The position numbers and the translations under genes are program-made. Below are positions 46,393 to 54,756 of a stretch of 64,000 nucleotides of DNA, in pieces. The stretch is from contig NZ_FUYX01000005.1 of NCBI RefSeq assembly GCF_900168195.1, forward strand, positions 358,373 through 422,372. Reading direction: 5' to 3'. Each line of letters opens with the position of its first letter. Within the stretch, counting starts at the first letter, position 1. The DNA is from Allobosea thiooxidans (GTDB lineage Bacteria; Pseudomonadota; Alphaproteobacteria; Rhizobiales; Beijerinckiaceae). The notes beneath the pieces were generated by a model that saw only the letters and a program-made list of their open reading frames with translations, did not search any database and was not told the origin of the DNA.

Positions 46393-46640
46393 GGTCTGGT
46401 CCTGGACGGGCAGCCGCATCACAGGCCTGCCTCGGGGGCGCTGCTGTGCCTTGCGTCGCGGCCGCATGCAAATGCGATTGTCGCGGCCCGGCTGTGCGGA
46501 GAGGGCAGTGCGGTCAAAGAGGGCAGGCAGGGGCCGACATTTCGTGATAGGCAGCGGTTCAATCCACTAGAGCTTTACGCAATTCCGGACGCAAAACCGC
46601 TTCGCACTTTTGCTGGAATTGCTTTGGAGGTGACGAGACC

Positions 46641-46901
46641 ATGGCGAAGAAGACCCCCGAACAGCTCGCCCAGGAATTCGAGGGCCGCAAGGCCAAGGGG
46701 CTTGCCAAGGGCGGGGCGGCGTTCTGGCCGAACATCATCGCCAATGCCGTGCTGAAGCTCACCCAGCAGCGGTCCGAGATCACGCCCCAGACGCTGATCG
46801 CGATGATCGAGCGCGAGGCGCCGGCGCTGGAGGTCACGGTCCGCTCCGGCGCGACGGAGGCCGTCGCGCGCCTGAAGCAAGCCATCGCCAAGGGCTCGTG
46901 A
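46641..46901 (+). CDS. small cytosolic protein, unrecognised
   Basis: An 86-residue protein, mostly helical, beginning MAKKTPEQLAQEFEGRKAKG and ending in a helix ARLKQAIAKGS. No membrane segment or motif known to me. GGAGGT lies 9 nt before the ATG, and codon use matches the rest of the chromosome, so it is probably a real gene. It ends 4 bp before the convergent fucU stop. Confidence 0.65.
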   Translation: MAKKTPEQLAQEFEGRKAKGLAKGGAAFWPNIIANAVLKLTQQRSEITPQTLIAMIEREAPALEVTVRSGATEAVARLKQAIAKGS

Positions 46902-46904
46902 GGT

Positions 46905-47360
46905 TTAGCCCGGCTCGCCGGCGATGACGCCCTTGCGCAGCAGGAAGCAGCCATAGGGCCGGGGATCGCCGACCTGCACCACGGCGAAGGCGGCCTTGGC
47001 CGCCGCATAGAAGGCGAAGCGCTCGAGGCGAGCGAGCGGGGCGGGCCGGCCGAGCGCCGCGTCGATCTCGCGCTGCACGGCGCCCTGGACGTCGGGGATC
47101 GCCGTGGCATCGCCCACGACCTCCATGCGTCGCAGCGCGCCCGGCTCGAAATCGTCGATCGGCAGCACGGAGAGGATGGCGCGGGCGGCGCGCTCCATCG
47201 TCAGCCCGGGCAGGCGAATGAGCTTTCCGCTCGTGGTGGCCCGCGCGATGGTCTCGGCGGGGTGGTTGGCGTCGACCAGGGCGAGGTCGTCGCCATGGCC
47301 CATGGCGGCGAGCACCCAGAGCAGATCGGCGGAGAGCACGGGATCGAGCGATTTCAGCAT
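46905..47360 (-). CDS. fucU: RbsD/FucU family sugar mutarotase
   Basis: A 151-residue RbsD/FucU protein, which interconverts sugar anomers (L-fucose or D-ribose pyranose/furanose forms). Family features: LSADLLWVLAAMGHGDDLAL with the catalytic His, VDANHPAE, and the C-terminal GDPRPYGCFLLRKGV with Tyr. Its start overlaps the end of the fuconolactonase-like gene by 7 bp, which points to L-fucose or a related 6-deoxy sugar or aldose. Confidence 0.92.
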   Translation of the reverse strand: MLKSLDPVLSADLLWVLAAMGHGDDLALVDANHPAETIARATTSGKLIRLPGLTMERAARAILSVLPIDDFEPGALRRMEVVGDATAIPDVQGAVQREIDAALGRPAPLARLERFAFYAAAKAAFAVVQVGDPRPYGCFLLRKGVIAGEPG

Positions 47361-48211
47361 GGGCGGCGGCCCCTGGTGGCGAGATAGATGCGGGCGGCGT
47401 TGCCGCCGAAGATTGCGGCGCGCTCCGGTTCGGAGAGCGCGGCGGTGAGCCGTTCGGCCGCGGCGTGCCATTGGCCGTAGGACGCGGCCAATGTCGCGAC
47501 CGGCCAGTCGCTGCCCCAGAGCAGGCGCTGCGGTCCGAAGCAGGCGAGGAGGTGCGACACGGCCGGTTCGAGCGTCGCGTCGCTCCAGCCCGGCCCGGCT
47601 TCGGTGACGAGGCCGGAGAGCTTGCAGGCGGTGTTGGGGCGTGCGGCGAGCGCGGCGATGCCGTCGCGCCAGGCTGTGAGATCGGTGTTGGTCAGATCCG
47701 GCTTGGCGCCGTGGTCGATGATGACGGGCAGCTCGGTTTCGCGCTCCAGCAGCGCGAGCAGCGCCGGGATCTGCGGCGGCTTCACCAGCGCGTCGAAGAC
47801 GAGGCCGTGCGCCTTCAAGGCGGCGAAGGCGGGGGCGAGATCGGGGCGGGCGAGCCAGTGCGGATCGGGGATGTCCTGCACCATCGGCCTGAGACCGAGG
47901 AGGAGCGGGTCCGCGGCGAGCGCCGCGATGCGCGCGGGGGCGTCCGGCGCCTCGAAATCGGCCCAGCCGACGACGCCGGCGACGAAGGGCGTGGTGGCGG
48001 CGAGATCGAGCAGGAAGCGCGTCTCCGCCTCGGTCGGCGCGGCCTGGACGAGGATGGTCGAGGCGATGCCGTGCTCGGCCAGATGCGGGGCGAGGTCGGC
48101 CGGCTCGAAATCGCGATGGATGGGCTTGAGCGCCGGCGTCAGCCAGCCGTAATCTCCACGGGCGAGCCGCCAGAAATGCTGGTGGGAATCGATGCGGGGC
48201 GGGCTCGGCAC
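47354..48211 (-). CDS. amidohydrolase family protein, L-fuconolactonase-like
   Basis: A 285-residue TIM-barrel metal hydrolase of the amidohydrolase-2 family. Metal ligands: DSHQHFWRL at residues 8-16, IIDHGAKPD (about 162), and the Asp in LLWGSDWPVA (about 232). The closest known class is L-fucono-1,5-lactonase of the non-phosphorylated fucose pathway, which fits the co-encoded FucU. No fucose dehydrogenase or fuconate dehydratase is in the window. It diverges from the ABC operon, sharing a 232-bp control region. Confidence 0.88.
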   Translation of the reverse strand: MPSPPRIDSHQHFWRLARGDYGWLTPALKPIHRDFEPADLAPHLAEHGIASTILVQAAPTEAETRFLLDLAATTPFVAGVVGWADFEAPDAPARIAALAADPLLLGLRPMVQDIPDPHWLARPDLAPAFAALKAHGLVFDALVKPPQIPALLALLERETELPVIIDHGAKPDLTNTDLTAWRDGIAALAARPNTACKLSGLVTEAGPGWSDATLEPAVSHLLACFGPQRLLWGSDWPVATLAASYGQWHAAAERLTAALSEPERAAIFGGNAARIYLATRGRRPC

Positions 48212-48273
48212 GGGCGGCTCTCGCGGGCTTTCTCGGGACCGGGCGGGGCCGGCGTGACACTACTATGTGCACG

Positions 48274-48285
48274 CCAACATGTTAG
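48274..48285. promoter_or_regulatory. candidate GntR operator, site 1
   Basis: CCAACATGTTAG, 11 of 12 match to the palindrome CTAACATGTTAG; the second copy precedes the aldolase-gntR operon at 51870. Located 63 bp before the fuconolactonase start and 159 bp before the binding-protein start, so it could control both divergent operons. Confidence 0.5.
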
Positions 48286-48443
48286 CTTGCAACCGCCACG
48301 AAAGCGGATTAGCGTCCAGCTCGATCGCGGGCGGCGGCGACGGTGCTTTCCGGCCTTCCGCGCGGGGGCACGTCCGCAAAGGGCGGCTCCCAACAGCCCG
48401 AGAAACAAGTCTCGTTCCGACAAGAGTCCTGGGGAGGACGCCG

Positions 48444-49781
48444 ATGACCGACAGCATTCTCAAGCCGACCCGCCGCGTCCTGCTGGCTGGCGGCGCCGCC
48501 GCGCTCGCCTCGCCGCTGGTGCTGCGCAAGGCGCAGGCGCAAGGCGCTTTCGACTGGAAGAAGTTCTCCGGCCAGTCGATCGACGTGCTGCTGGTGAAGA
48601 ACCCGCGCTCCGACCTGATGCAGCAGGCGGAGAAGGAGTTCACCGAGCTCACCGGCATCAAGGTCTCCTCCGAGCAGGTGCCGGAGCAGCAGCAGCGCCA
48701 GAAGGCGGTGATCGAGTTCGCCTCGGGCAAGCCGAGCTTCGACGTCAGCGGCATCTCGCTGCATGTCCAGAAGCGCATGGCGGCCAAGGGCAAATGGTTC
48801 GAGAACCTCGAGCCCTTCATCAAGAACGCGGCGCTGACCGCGCCCGATTTCGATTTCGCCGATTTCGGCGCGGGGCCCGTCGCCTATGCGCGGCAGGCCG
48901 ACGGGGCGCTCGATACGATCCCGTTCTTCGTCGATTACTGGATGATCTACTACAACAAGGAGCTCTTCGACGCGAAGGGCGTGGCCTATCCGAAGACGAT
49001 GGAGGAGATCTTCACCGTCGCGCAGAAGCTGCACGACCCGGCCAAGGGCGTCGCCGGCTTCGTCTCGCGCGGCCTGAAGAACGCCAACATCCCGGTCTGG
49101 ACCTCGCTGATGCTTGGCCAGGGCATGGAGACGGTCTCGACCGAGGGCAAGCTCCTGACCGACACGCCGGAGGCGGTCTGGGCGGGCGAGCTCTACAGGA
49201 AGCTCAACAAGGAGACCGGCCCGGTCGGCCAGGTCGGCTTCAACTGGAACGAGTGCCAGACCACCTTCATGCAGGGCCGTGCCGCGATGTGGCTCGACGG
49301 CATCGGCTTCGCCACGCCGCTGGAGGATCCGTCGAAGTCGCGCATCGTCGGCAAGGTCGGCTACGGCGTCACGCCGCCGGGGCCGAAGGCGCATCACGCC
49401 GGCATGTTCGCCGACGGCATGGGCATTTCGCGCGGCTCCTCGAAGAAGGAGGCGGCCTGGCTCTACGTCCAGTTCATGACCAACAAGAAGAACCAGATCG
49501 CCATGCTGAAGGCCGGCGCCGGCGCGCCCGGCCGCTCCTCGGCCTATCTCGATACCGAGACGATCTCGCAGTCGAAGTTCGGCAAGCAGTATTTCGACTG
49601 CCTGCTGGCCTCGGCCAAGATCGCACGCGCTGGCCTGCCGCAGATCGTCCCGGTGACCGAGTTCCGCGACGTCTTCGGCGTGGCGCTGACCAATGCGATC
49701 GGCGGCGCCGATGTCGCGGCCGAGCTCAAGAAGGCGACGGAGACCTTCGCGCCGGTGCTCGCCAAGAGCGAACAGGGCTGA
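48444..49781 (+). CDS. carbohydrate ABC transporter substrate-binding protein
   Basis: A 445-residue family 1 extracellular solute-binding protein. The twin-Arg signal peptide (PTRRVLLAGGAAALASPLVL, cleavage near RKAQA) implies Tat export to the periplasm. Hinge and ligand regions include FDVSGISLHVQKR, PFFVDYWMIYYNKELF, and GRAAMWLDGIGFAT. It would present a sugar to the two permeases encoded downstream. GGGGAGG lies 7 nt before ATG 48444. The sugar is not identifiable from sequence; the divergent fucose-type genes suggest a 6-deoxyhexose or related aldose. Confidence 0.92.
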   Translation: MTDSILKPTRRVLLAGGAAALASPLVLRKAQAQGAFDWKKFSGQSIDVLLVKNPRSDLMQQAEKEFTELTGIKVSSEQVPEQQQRQKAVIEFASGKPSFDVSGISLHVQKRMAAKGKWFENLEPFIKNAALTAPDFDFADFGAGPVAYARQADGALDTIPFFVDYWMIYYNKELFDAKGVAYPKTMEEIFTVAQKLHDPAKGVAGFVSRGLKNANIPVWTSLMLGQGMETVSTEGKLLTDTPEAVWAGELYRKLNKETGPVGQVGFNWNECQTTFMQGRAAMWLDGIGFATPLEDPSKSRIVGKVGYGVTPPGPKAHHAGMFADGMGISRGSSKKEAAWLYVQFMTNKKNQIAMLKAGAGAPGRSSAYLDTETISQSKFGKQYFDCLLASAKIARAGLPQIVPVTEFRDVFGVALTNAIGGADVAAELKKATETFAPVLAKSEQG

Positions 49782-49800
49782 GTGGATCGGTGCCGGGAGG

Positions 49801-49893
49801 CGTCATGGTCGGGCTTGTCCCGACCATCCACGTCTTCCTCGGTCGCAGAGCGTGTTCAAGACGTGGATGCTCGCCGCAAGGGCGAGCATGACG
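49801..49893. repeat. Family A palindromic repeat, copy 7
   Basis: Same orientation as copy 1. It fills the gap between the binding-protein gene and the first permease gene of the ABC operon. Confidence 0.88.
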
Positions 49894-49918
49894 AGCGGTT
49901 TCCAGTGAAGCAGAACGC

Positions 49919-50848
49919 ATGACCAGCACGTCCCTGCCAGCCAGCATGCCGAGTACGGCCCATGCGAGCGCTACCGCCGCCTCGGCGGATTTCACGCCGC
50001 GCTACTGGCTGTTCTCGCTGCCGGCGGTGCTGGTGATCGCGGCGGTGATCGTCTTCCCCTGGCTGTTCACCCTCTACATGTCCGGCCAGGACTGGAAGAT
50101 CGGGGGCGGCTCGGAGTTCATCGAGCTGAGCAATTTCGCCGAGCTCGCCAGGGACCAGCGCTTCATCGAGTCGATGGGGCATACGGCGTATTTCACCATT
50201 CTTGCCGTGGTGCTCCCCATCGTCTTCGGTACGGCGGCGGCGCTGGTCTTCCACCGCGAGTTTCCCTATCGCGGCCTGCTGCGCACGATCTTCGTCATGC
50301 CGATGATGGCGACGCCGGTCGCGGTCGCGCTGGTCTGGACGATGATGTTCCACCCGCAGCTCGGCGTGCTGAACTACCTGCTCTCGCTCATCGGCATCGG
50401 GCCTTCCGGCTGGGTCTACGATCCGGCGACGGTGATCCCGACGCTCGTGATGGTCGAGGTCTGGCACTGGACGCCGCTGGTCATGCTGATCGTGCTCGGC
50501 GGGTTGGCGGGGCTGCCGCGAGAACCTTACGAGTCTGCACTGATCGACGGCGCGAACGACTGGCACATGTTCCGGCACATCACGCTGCCGCTGGTCTGGC
50601 CCTTCATCATGGTCGCGATCGTGATCCGCACCATCGATGCGCTGAAGGCCTTCGACACGATCTTCGTGATCACGCAGGGCGGGCCGGGGACGGCGTCGGA
50701 GACGCTGAACATCTTCCTCTATCTGCAGGCCTTCCAGTTCTACAAGATCGGTTACGCCTCCGCCGTCGTGGTGATCTTCTTCGTGATCATCATCATGCTC
50801 TCGCTGCTGCTGCTCTATGCGCGGCAGAAGTCGAAGTGGAACGCGTGA
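49919..50848 (+). CDS. sugar ABC transporter permease, MalF type
   Basis: A 309-residue inner-membrane permease with six helices and the ATPase-contacting EAA loop YESALIDGANDWHMFRHITL (about residue 202). An N-terminal cytosolic tail of ~30 residues is longer than usual. It pairs with the MalG-type permease encoded 160 bp downstream. Confidence 0.93.
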   Translation: MTSTSLPASMPSTAHASATAASADFTPRYWLFSLPAVLVIAAVIVFPWLFTLYMSGQDWKIGGGSEFIELSNFAELARDQRFIESMGHTAYFTILAVVLPIVFGTAAALVFHREFPYRGLLRTIFVMPMMATPVAVALVWTMMFHPQLGVLNYLLSLIGIGPSGWVYDPATVIPTLVMVEVWHWTPLVMLIVLGGLAGLPREPYESALIDGANDWHMFRHITLPLVWPFIMVAIVIRTIDALKAFDTIFVITQGGPGTASETLNIFLYLQAFQFYKIGYASAVVVIFFVIIIMLSLLLLYARQKSKWNA

Positions 50849-50866
50849 TGACCCGCTTCGGACACT

Positions 50867-50986
50867 CAGCCCTCATCCTGAGGAGCCGCGCAGCGGCGTC
50901 TCGAAGGATGGTCCACGAGGTTCCAGAAACATCTGGAGCATCCTTCGAGACGCGCTCCTTTGGAGCGCTCCTCAGGATGAGGGCTG
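50867..50986. repeat. Family B long palindromic repeat, copy 2
   Basis: Outer CAGCCCTCATCCTGAGGAGC arms and inner GCGTCTCGAAGGATG arms as in the copy at 31281, about 120 bp, between the two permease genes. Transcribed, it would fold into a long hairpin. Confidence 0.85.
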
Positions 50987-51008
50987 CGGGTGTCGCAGGA
51001 GAGCGCCC

Positions 51009-51827
51009 ATGAACCGCGCGCTCAAGAAACTCGGCTTCTACGCCTCGGTCTTCGTGCTGGTCTCGCCGGCGGTTCTGGTCTTCCTCTGGATGATCTCGCT
51101 GTCGCTGAAGAACGAGCTCGACAACACGGCGTTCCCGCCGGTCTTCATTCCCAATCCGCCGACGCTGAAGAACTATGTCGACGTCTTCGCGCAGAACAAT
51201 TTCGGGCTCTATCTCTGGAACTCGATGCTGGTCACGGGCGGGGCGGTGCTGCTCGGGCTCCTGGTCGGCGTGCCGGCGGGCTACGGCATCGCGCGCGGCA
51301 AGGCGCATAAATTCGCGATCCTGATCCTGATCGCGCGGATGACGCCGGCCTTGTCCTATCTCATCCCGCTTTTTCTGCTCTTCCAGATCACCGGCCTGGT
51401 CGGGACGATCACGGCGCTGGTGATCACCCATCTCGTCATCACCATCCCGATCATCGTCTGGATCATGATCGGGTATTTCGAGAATGTTCCCATGGAACTC
51501 GAAGACGCATCGCGCATCGACGGCGCCACGACCTGGCAGGCCTTCCGCCATGTCGCGCTGCCGCTGGCGAAGCCGGGCATCGTGGTGGGCGGCATCCTCG
51601 CCTTCATCTTCTCCTGGAACAACTTCATCTTCTCGGTGGTGCTCGGCGGCAAGGCGAGCCGGACGCTGCCCTCGGCCGTCTACAACTCGCTGACCTTCGA
51701 GCAGATCTCCTGGGGGCCGCTGGCTGCGGCGGCTCTGCTGGTGACGCTGCCGGTGCTGCTCGTCACCGTGATCGCCCAGCGCCAGATCGTCGCCGGGCTC
51801 TCCGCCGGAGGCCTCAAGGACGGCTAG
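51009..51827 (+). CDS. sugar ABC transporter permease, MalG type
   Basis: A 272-residue, six-helix permease with the EAA loop ELEDASRIDGATTWQAFRH (about residue 164). AGGAG stands 8 nt before ATG 51009. No gene for the ABC ATPase follows: the next gene, after 83 bp with an operator-like palindrome, is an aldolase. The transporter must use an ATPase encoded elsewhere. Confidence 0.93.
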   Translation: MNRALKKLGFYASVFVLVSPAVLVFLWMISLSLKNELDNTAFPPVFIPNPPTLKNYVDVFAQNNFGLYLWNSMLVTGGAVLLGLLVGVPAGYGIARGKAHKFAILILIARMTPALSYLIPLFLLFQITGLVGTITALVITHLVITIPIIVWIMIGYFENVPMELEDASRIDGATTWQAFRHVALPLAKPGIVVGGILAFIFSWNNFIFSVVLGGKASRTLPSAVYNSLTFEQISWGPLAAAALLVTLPVLLVTVIAQRQIVAGLSAGGLKDG

Positions 51828-51869
51828 CGGAACCCGCATGAGCCGCTTGCGGGCGGTTCTGTCTTCATA

Positions 51870-51881
51870 CTAACATGTCAG
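51870..51881. promoter_or_regulatory. candidate GntR operator, site 2
   Basis: CTAACATGTCAG, one mismatch to the palindrome CTAACATGTTAG, 29 bp before the aldolase start. At this distance, binding would overlap the promoter or 5' leader. Confidence 0.5.
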
Positions 51882-51910
51882 CCACCATTCAGCTCTGAAA
51901 GCTCCCTCAC

Positions 51911-52807
51911 ATGGCCATCGAGAAGAACCGCTTCGGCCTCTCCTGCGCGATCACGACCCCGATGCGGGAAGGTGGCGGCGTCGACCTGCCGCGCCTCGTC
52001 CATCATGCCCGGCACGTGCTGGCGCGGGGCTGCGACTCCGTCACGCTGTTCGGCACGACGGGCGAGGGCGCGGCACTCGGCCTGCCGGCGCGGACGGCGA
52101 TGATGGGTGCGCTGATCGGGGCGGGGGTCGACCCCGCCAAGCAGATCTATGCCGGCATCGCCGCGGCCTCGCTGCACGAGGCGGTGGAACAGGCGCGACT
52201 CGCACTCGACGCCGGGGCGAAGGGGCTGCTCGTCGCGCCGCCCTTCTACTTCAAGGGCGTCGGCGATGACGGGCTCTATGTCTGGTTCTCGCAGTTTTTC
52301 GAGAAGCTCGGGGCCTCGGCGCGCAACGTCGTGCTCTACCACATCCCCTCGATGACCGCGGTCGAGATCAGTGTCGGGCTGGTGCAGCGGCTGAAGACGG
52401 CGTTTCCCGGGCTCGTCATCGGTGTCAAGGATTCCTCCGGCAGCTACGCCAATACCGAGGCGCTGCTGAAGGCGCATGGCGAGCTCGCCATCCTGGTCGG
52501 CGACGAACGCCACCTCGCCAAGGCGGTTCGCAACGGGGCGCAAGGCACGATCTGCGGCGTCTCCAACCTGGTGCCCGAGCTGGTGCGGCCGATGGTCTAC
52601 GAGGGCAAGGACAGCCCGGTGGTCAACGCGCTGGTCGATGAGATCTGCTCCTATCCGGTGCTGGCCGCGGTCAAGGCCCTGACCGGCCATATCCATGGCG
52701 ATGCCGGCTACGGGGCGATGCGCCCGCCGCTCGAAGCGCTGGACGAGGCGACCCGCAAGCGGCTCTTTGCAGCCTTCGATTCGATCACCCAGGCCAGGGC
52801 GGCCTGA
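51911..52807 (+). CDS. DapA-family aldolase (DHDPS/NAL superfamily)
   Basis: A 298-residue class I aldolase. The Schiff-base lysine is in VIGVKDSSGSY (about residue 170), the Tyr in VLYHIPSM (about 141) and the pyruvate-binding loop is LFGTTGEGAA. The substrate class is 2-keto-3-deoxy sugar acids, sialic acid or aspartate semialdehyde; the sugar-transport context favours catabolic aldol cleavage rather than lysine synthesis. A GntR gene and TRAP transporter follow in the same direction. Confidence 0.9.
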   Translation: MAIEKNRFGLSCAITTPMREGGGVDLPRLVHHARHVLARGCDSVTLFGTTGEGAALGLPARTAMMGALIGAGVDPAKQIYAGIAAASLHEAVEQARLALDAGAKGLLVAPPFYFKGVGDDGLYVWFSQFFEKLGASARNVVLYHIPSMTAVEISVGLVQRLKTAFPGLVIGVKDSSGSYANTEALLKAHGELAILVGDERHLAKAVRNGAQGTICGVSNLVPELVRPMVYEGKDSPVVNALVDEICSYPVLAAVKALTGHIHGDAGYGAMRPPLEALDEATRKRLFAAFDSITQARAA

Positions 52808-52831
52808 GGAAGACTTCTCAAGGAGGAACAG

Positions 52832-53509
52832 GTGATCCAGCCGGAGCAGGAACCGCGCGAGGGCGAACCGCTGAAGCTGAGGGAGCGCGCCTATGCCTCC
52901 TTCACCGAGCGGCTGCTCGCGCGCGAGATCAAGCCCGGCCAGTTCGTGACGCAGCGCGAGCTCGTCGCGATGACCGGCTTCCCGCTCGGCGCGATCCGCG
53001 AGCTGATCCCGCGGCTGGAGGCGGAGGGGCTGATCAAGACCGTGCCGCAGCGCGGCATGCAGGTCGCCCATGTCGACCTCAACCTGATCCGCAACGCCTT
53101 CCAGTTCCGGCTCTTCCTCGAGAAGGAGGCGACGGCGCTCTACGCCCAGAACGCCACCGATGCCGAGATCGCCGAGCAGCGCGCGCGCCACGAGGCGATC
53201 GTAGCCCGCGCCGAGGCAGGCGGCGACGACAAGCTGATCGAGGATGCCGAGGAGGTCGATCGGCTGATGCACGAGGCGATCATCGATCACCTCGACAACG
53301 AGATCGTCAGCCAGGCCTTCCGCGTGACCTGGCTCAAGATCCGGCTGATCCGGCAATACGAGACGCGCATCCACAACAGCATCATCGTGCCGGTGATGCA
53401 GGACCATCTCGCCATCATCGCGGCGATCGAGACGCGCGACCCCGCGCGCGCGTCCGAGGCGATGGCGGCCCATATCGGCAACGCCCGCACCCGGGCGATG
53501 CAATACTGA
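52832..53509 (+). CDS. GntR family regulator, FCD (FadR-like) type
   Basis: A 225-residue regulator: winged helix at residues ~15-80 (ITGFPLGAIRELIPRLEAEG-like region, read as VAMTGFPLGAIRELIPRLE) and an all-helical FCD ligand domain with metal-binding positions (the Asp/His in EEVDRLMHEAI, and HLAI, HIGNAR). GTG 52832 is supported by AAGGAGG 5 nt upstream. It is encoded between the aldolase and TRAP genes and is the obvious candidate to bind the two palindromes at 48274 and 51870; the effector is probably a sugar acid. Confidence 0.92.
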   Translation: MIQPEQEPREGEPLKLRERAYASFTERLLAREIKPGQFVTQRELVAMTGFPLGAIRELIPRLEAEGLIKTVPQRGMQVAHVDLNLIRNAFQFRLFLEKEATALYAQNATDAEIAEQRARHEAIVARAEAGGDDKLIEDAEEVDRLMHEAIIDHLDNEIVSQAFRVTWLKIRLIRQYETRIHNSIIVPVMQDHLAIIAAIETRDPARASEAMAAHIGNARTRAMQY

Positions 53510-53591
53510 CGACTCGAGGAAGACGACGGACGACGCAAACCACGATCATGACCACGAGCCGGAGAAACCGGCCGCACGGGAGGGAACGACG

Positions 53592-54581
53592 ATGAAACTG
53601 ACGAAACGCAGCTTTCTCCAGGGGGCGACTGCCGCAAGTGCGGCCGTGTTCATGCCGGCGATCGCCAGGGCGCAGGCGACCGTGCTGCGCTGGGGCGAGA
53701 TGCTGCCCACCACGCATCCGCAGGTGCAGATGGTCGAGCGCATCGCCAAGCAGGTGAAGGAGAAGACCTCCGGCCGCGTCGACATCCAGGCCTTTCCGGC
53801 GGGACAGCTCGGCTCCGGCAAGGACATGATGGAATCGGTCGCCTCGGGCGCGCTGACCATGACGACGGACGGCGCGGCGGCGCTCGGGGCCTTCCTGCCG
53901 CAATTGTCGGTGGTCGAGGCGCCCTATCTCTGGCGCGATGCCGCCCATATGTCGAAGGTCGCCAAGGCGCCTGTCTTCGCGCAGATGAATGCCGAGCTCG
54001 AGAAGAAGCGCGGCATGCGCATGGTCGCCGTGACCTATTACGGCAAGCGCCACCTGACGACGGGCTCGAAGCCCGTGAAGACGGCGGCGGATGTCGCCGG
54101 GCTGAAGATCCGGGTGCCTCCTGTCGATACGTTCCGCGCCATGGTCGAGGCCTGGGGCGGCAAGGCGACGCCGGTCAATTTCAACGAGCTCTACCTCGCG
54201 CTGAGCCAGGGCGCCGTCGACGGGCAGGAGAACCCGCTGCCGACGATCCACAGCGCCAAGCTGCAGGAGGTTCAGAAGCACCTCATCCTGACCGGGCACA
54301 TCATCACGCCGCGGCTCATCATCGTGAACAGCGACTTCTGGAAGGGGCTGAAGGCGGCCGACCTTGCGGTTCTGGAAGCTGCCATCGCCGAGGGCGTCGC
54401 CTGGCAGGACGCGGAGCTCTCCAGCCAGGAGGGCAGCCTGGTCGCGACGCTGAAGGCGGCAGGCATGACCGTGGCCGAGCCCGATCTCGAGAGCTTCTCC
54501 AAGCCCGTGCTTGCGAGCCTGCCCAAGCAGTTCGAGAGCAAATGGGGCAAGGGCACCTGGGACGCGCTGGCGGCGCTGTAG
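53592..54581 (+). CDS. dctP: TRAP transporter substrate-binding protein DctP
   Basis: A 329-residue periplasmic binding protein. The signal (MKLTKRSFLQGATAASAAVF) has a KR pair typical of Tat-exported TRAP proteins, with cleavage near ARAQA. The carboxylate-binding Arg lies in GLKIRVPPVDTF (about residue 170), followed by LYLALSQGAVDGQENPL, the DctP signature. Ligand: an organic or sugar acid. GGAGGG precedes the ATG. Confidence 0.94.
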   Translation: MKLTKRSFLQGATAASAAVFMPAIARAQATVLRWGEMLPTTHPQVQMVERIAKQVKEKTSGRVDIQAFPAGQLGSGKDMMESVASGALTMTTDGAAALGAFLPQLSVVEAPYLWRDAAHMSKVAKAPVFAQMNAELEKKRGMRMVAVTYYGKRHLTTGSKPVKTAADVAGLKIRVPPVDTFRAMVEAWGGKATPVNFNELYLALSQGAVDGQENPLPTIHSAKLQEVQKHLILTGHIITPRLIIVNSDFWKGLKAADLAVLEAAIAEGVAWQDAELSSQEGSLVATLKAAGMTVAEPDLESFSKPVLASLPKQFESKWGKGTWDALAAL

Positions 54582-54604
54582 GGCGCTGGACGTCGGAGCC
54601 TCTC

Positions 54605-54697
54605 CGTCATGGTCGGGCTTGGCCCGACCATCCACGCCTTCGCTGATCAAGGTCCACGTTCAAGACGTGGATGCTCGCCGCAAGGGCGAGCATGACG
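54605..54697. repeat. Family A palindromic repeat, copy 8
   Basis: Same orientation as copy 1, placed between dctP and dctQ, i.e. again right after a binding-protein gene. Confidence 0.88.
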
Positions 54698-54756
54698 GCA
54701 CGTTCGAACATTTGTGCCTTCCCGCTCATTGGGGCCCTTCATCCATGGCAGGACAT

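Noticed and set aside
45374..46570. A 398-codon plus-strand frame in the repeat region
   Set aside because: It runs through the direct repeat, the Family A palindrome and antisense to the small exported-protein gene; the translation is Arg/Pro-rich with no domain.
46905..48272. A 455-codon frame covering fucU and continuing upstream
   Set aside because: Only the last 151 codons match RbsD/FucU. The upstream part is a shadow of the lactonase gene, which is read in another frame.
51911..52807. dapA for lysine biosynthesis
   Set aside because: Transport and GntR context favours a catabolic aldolase. The superfamily cannot be split safely by motif alone, so no symbol is given.
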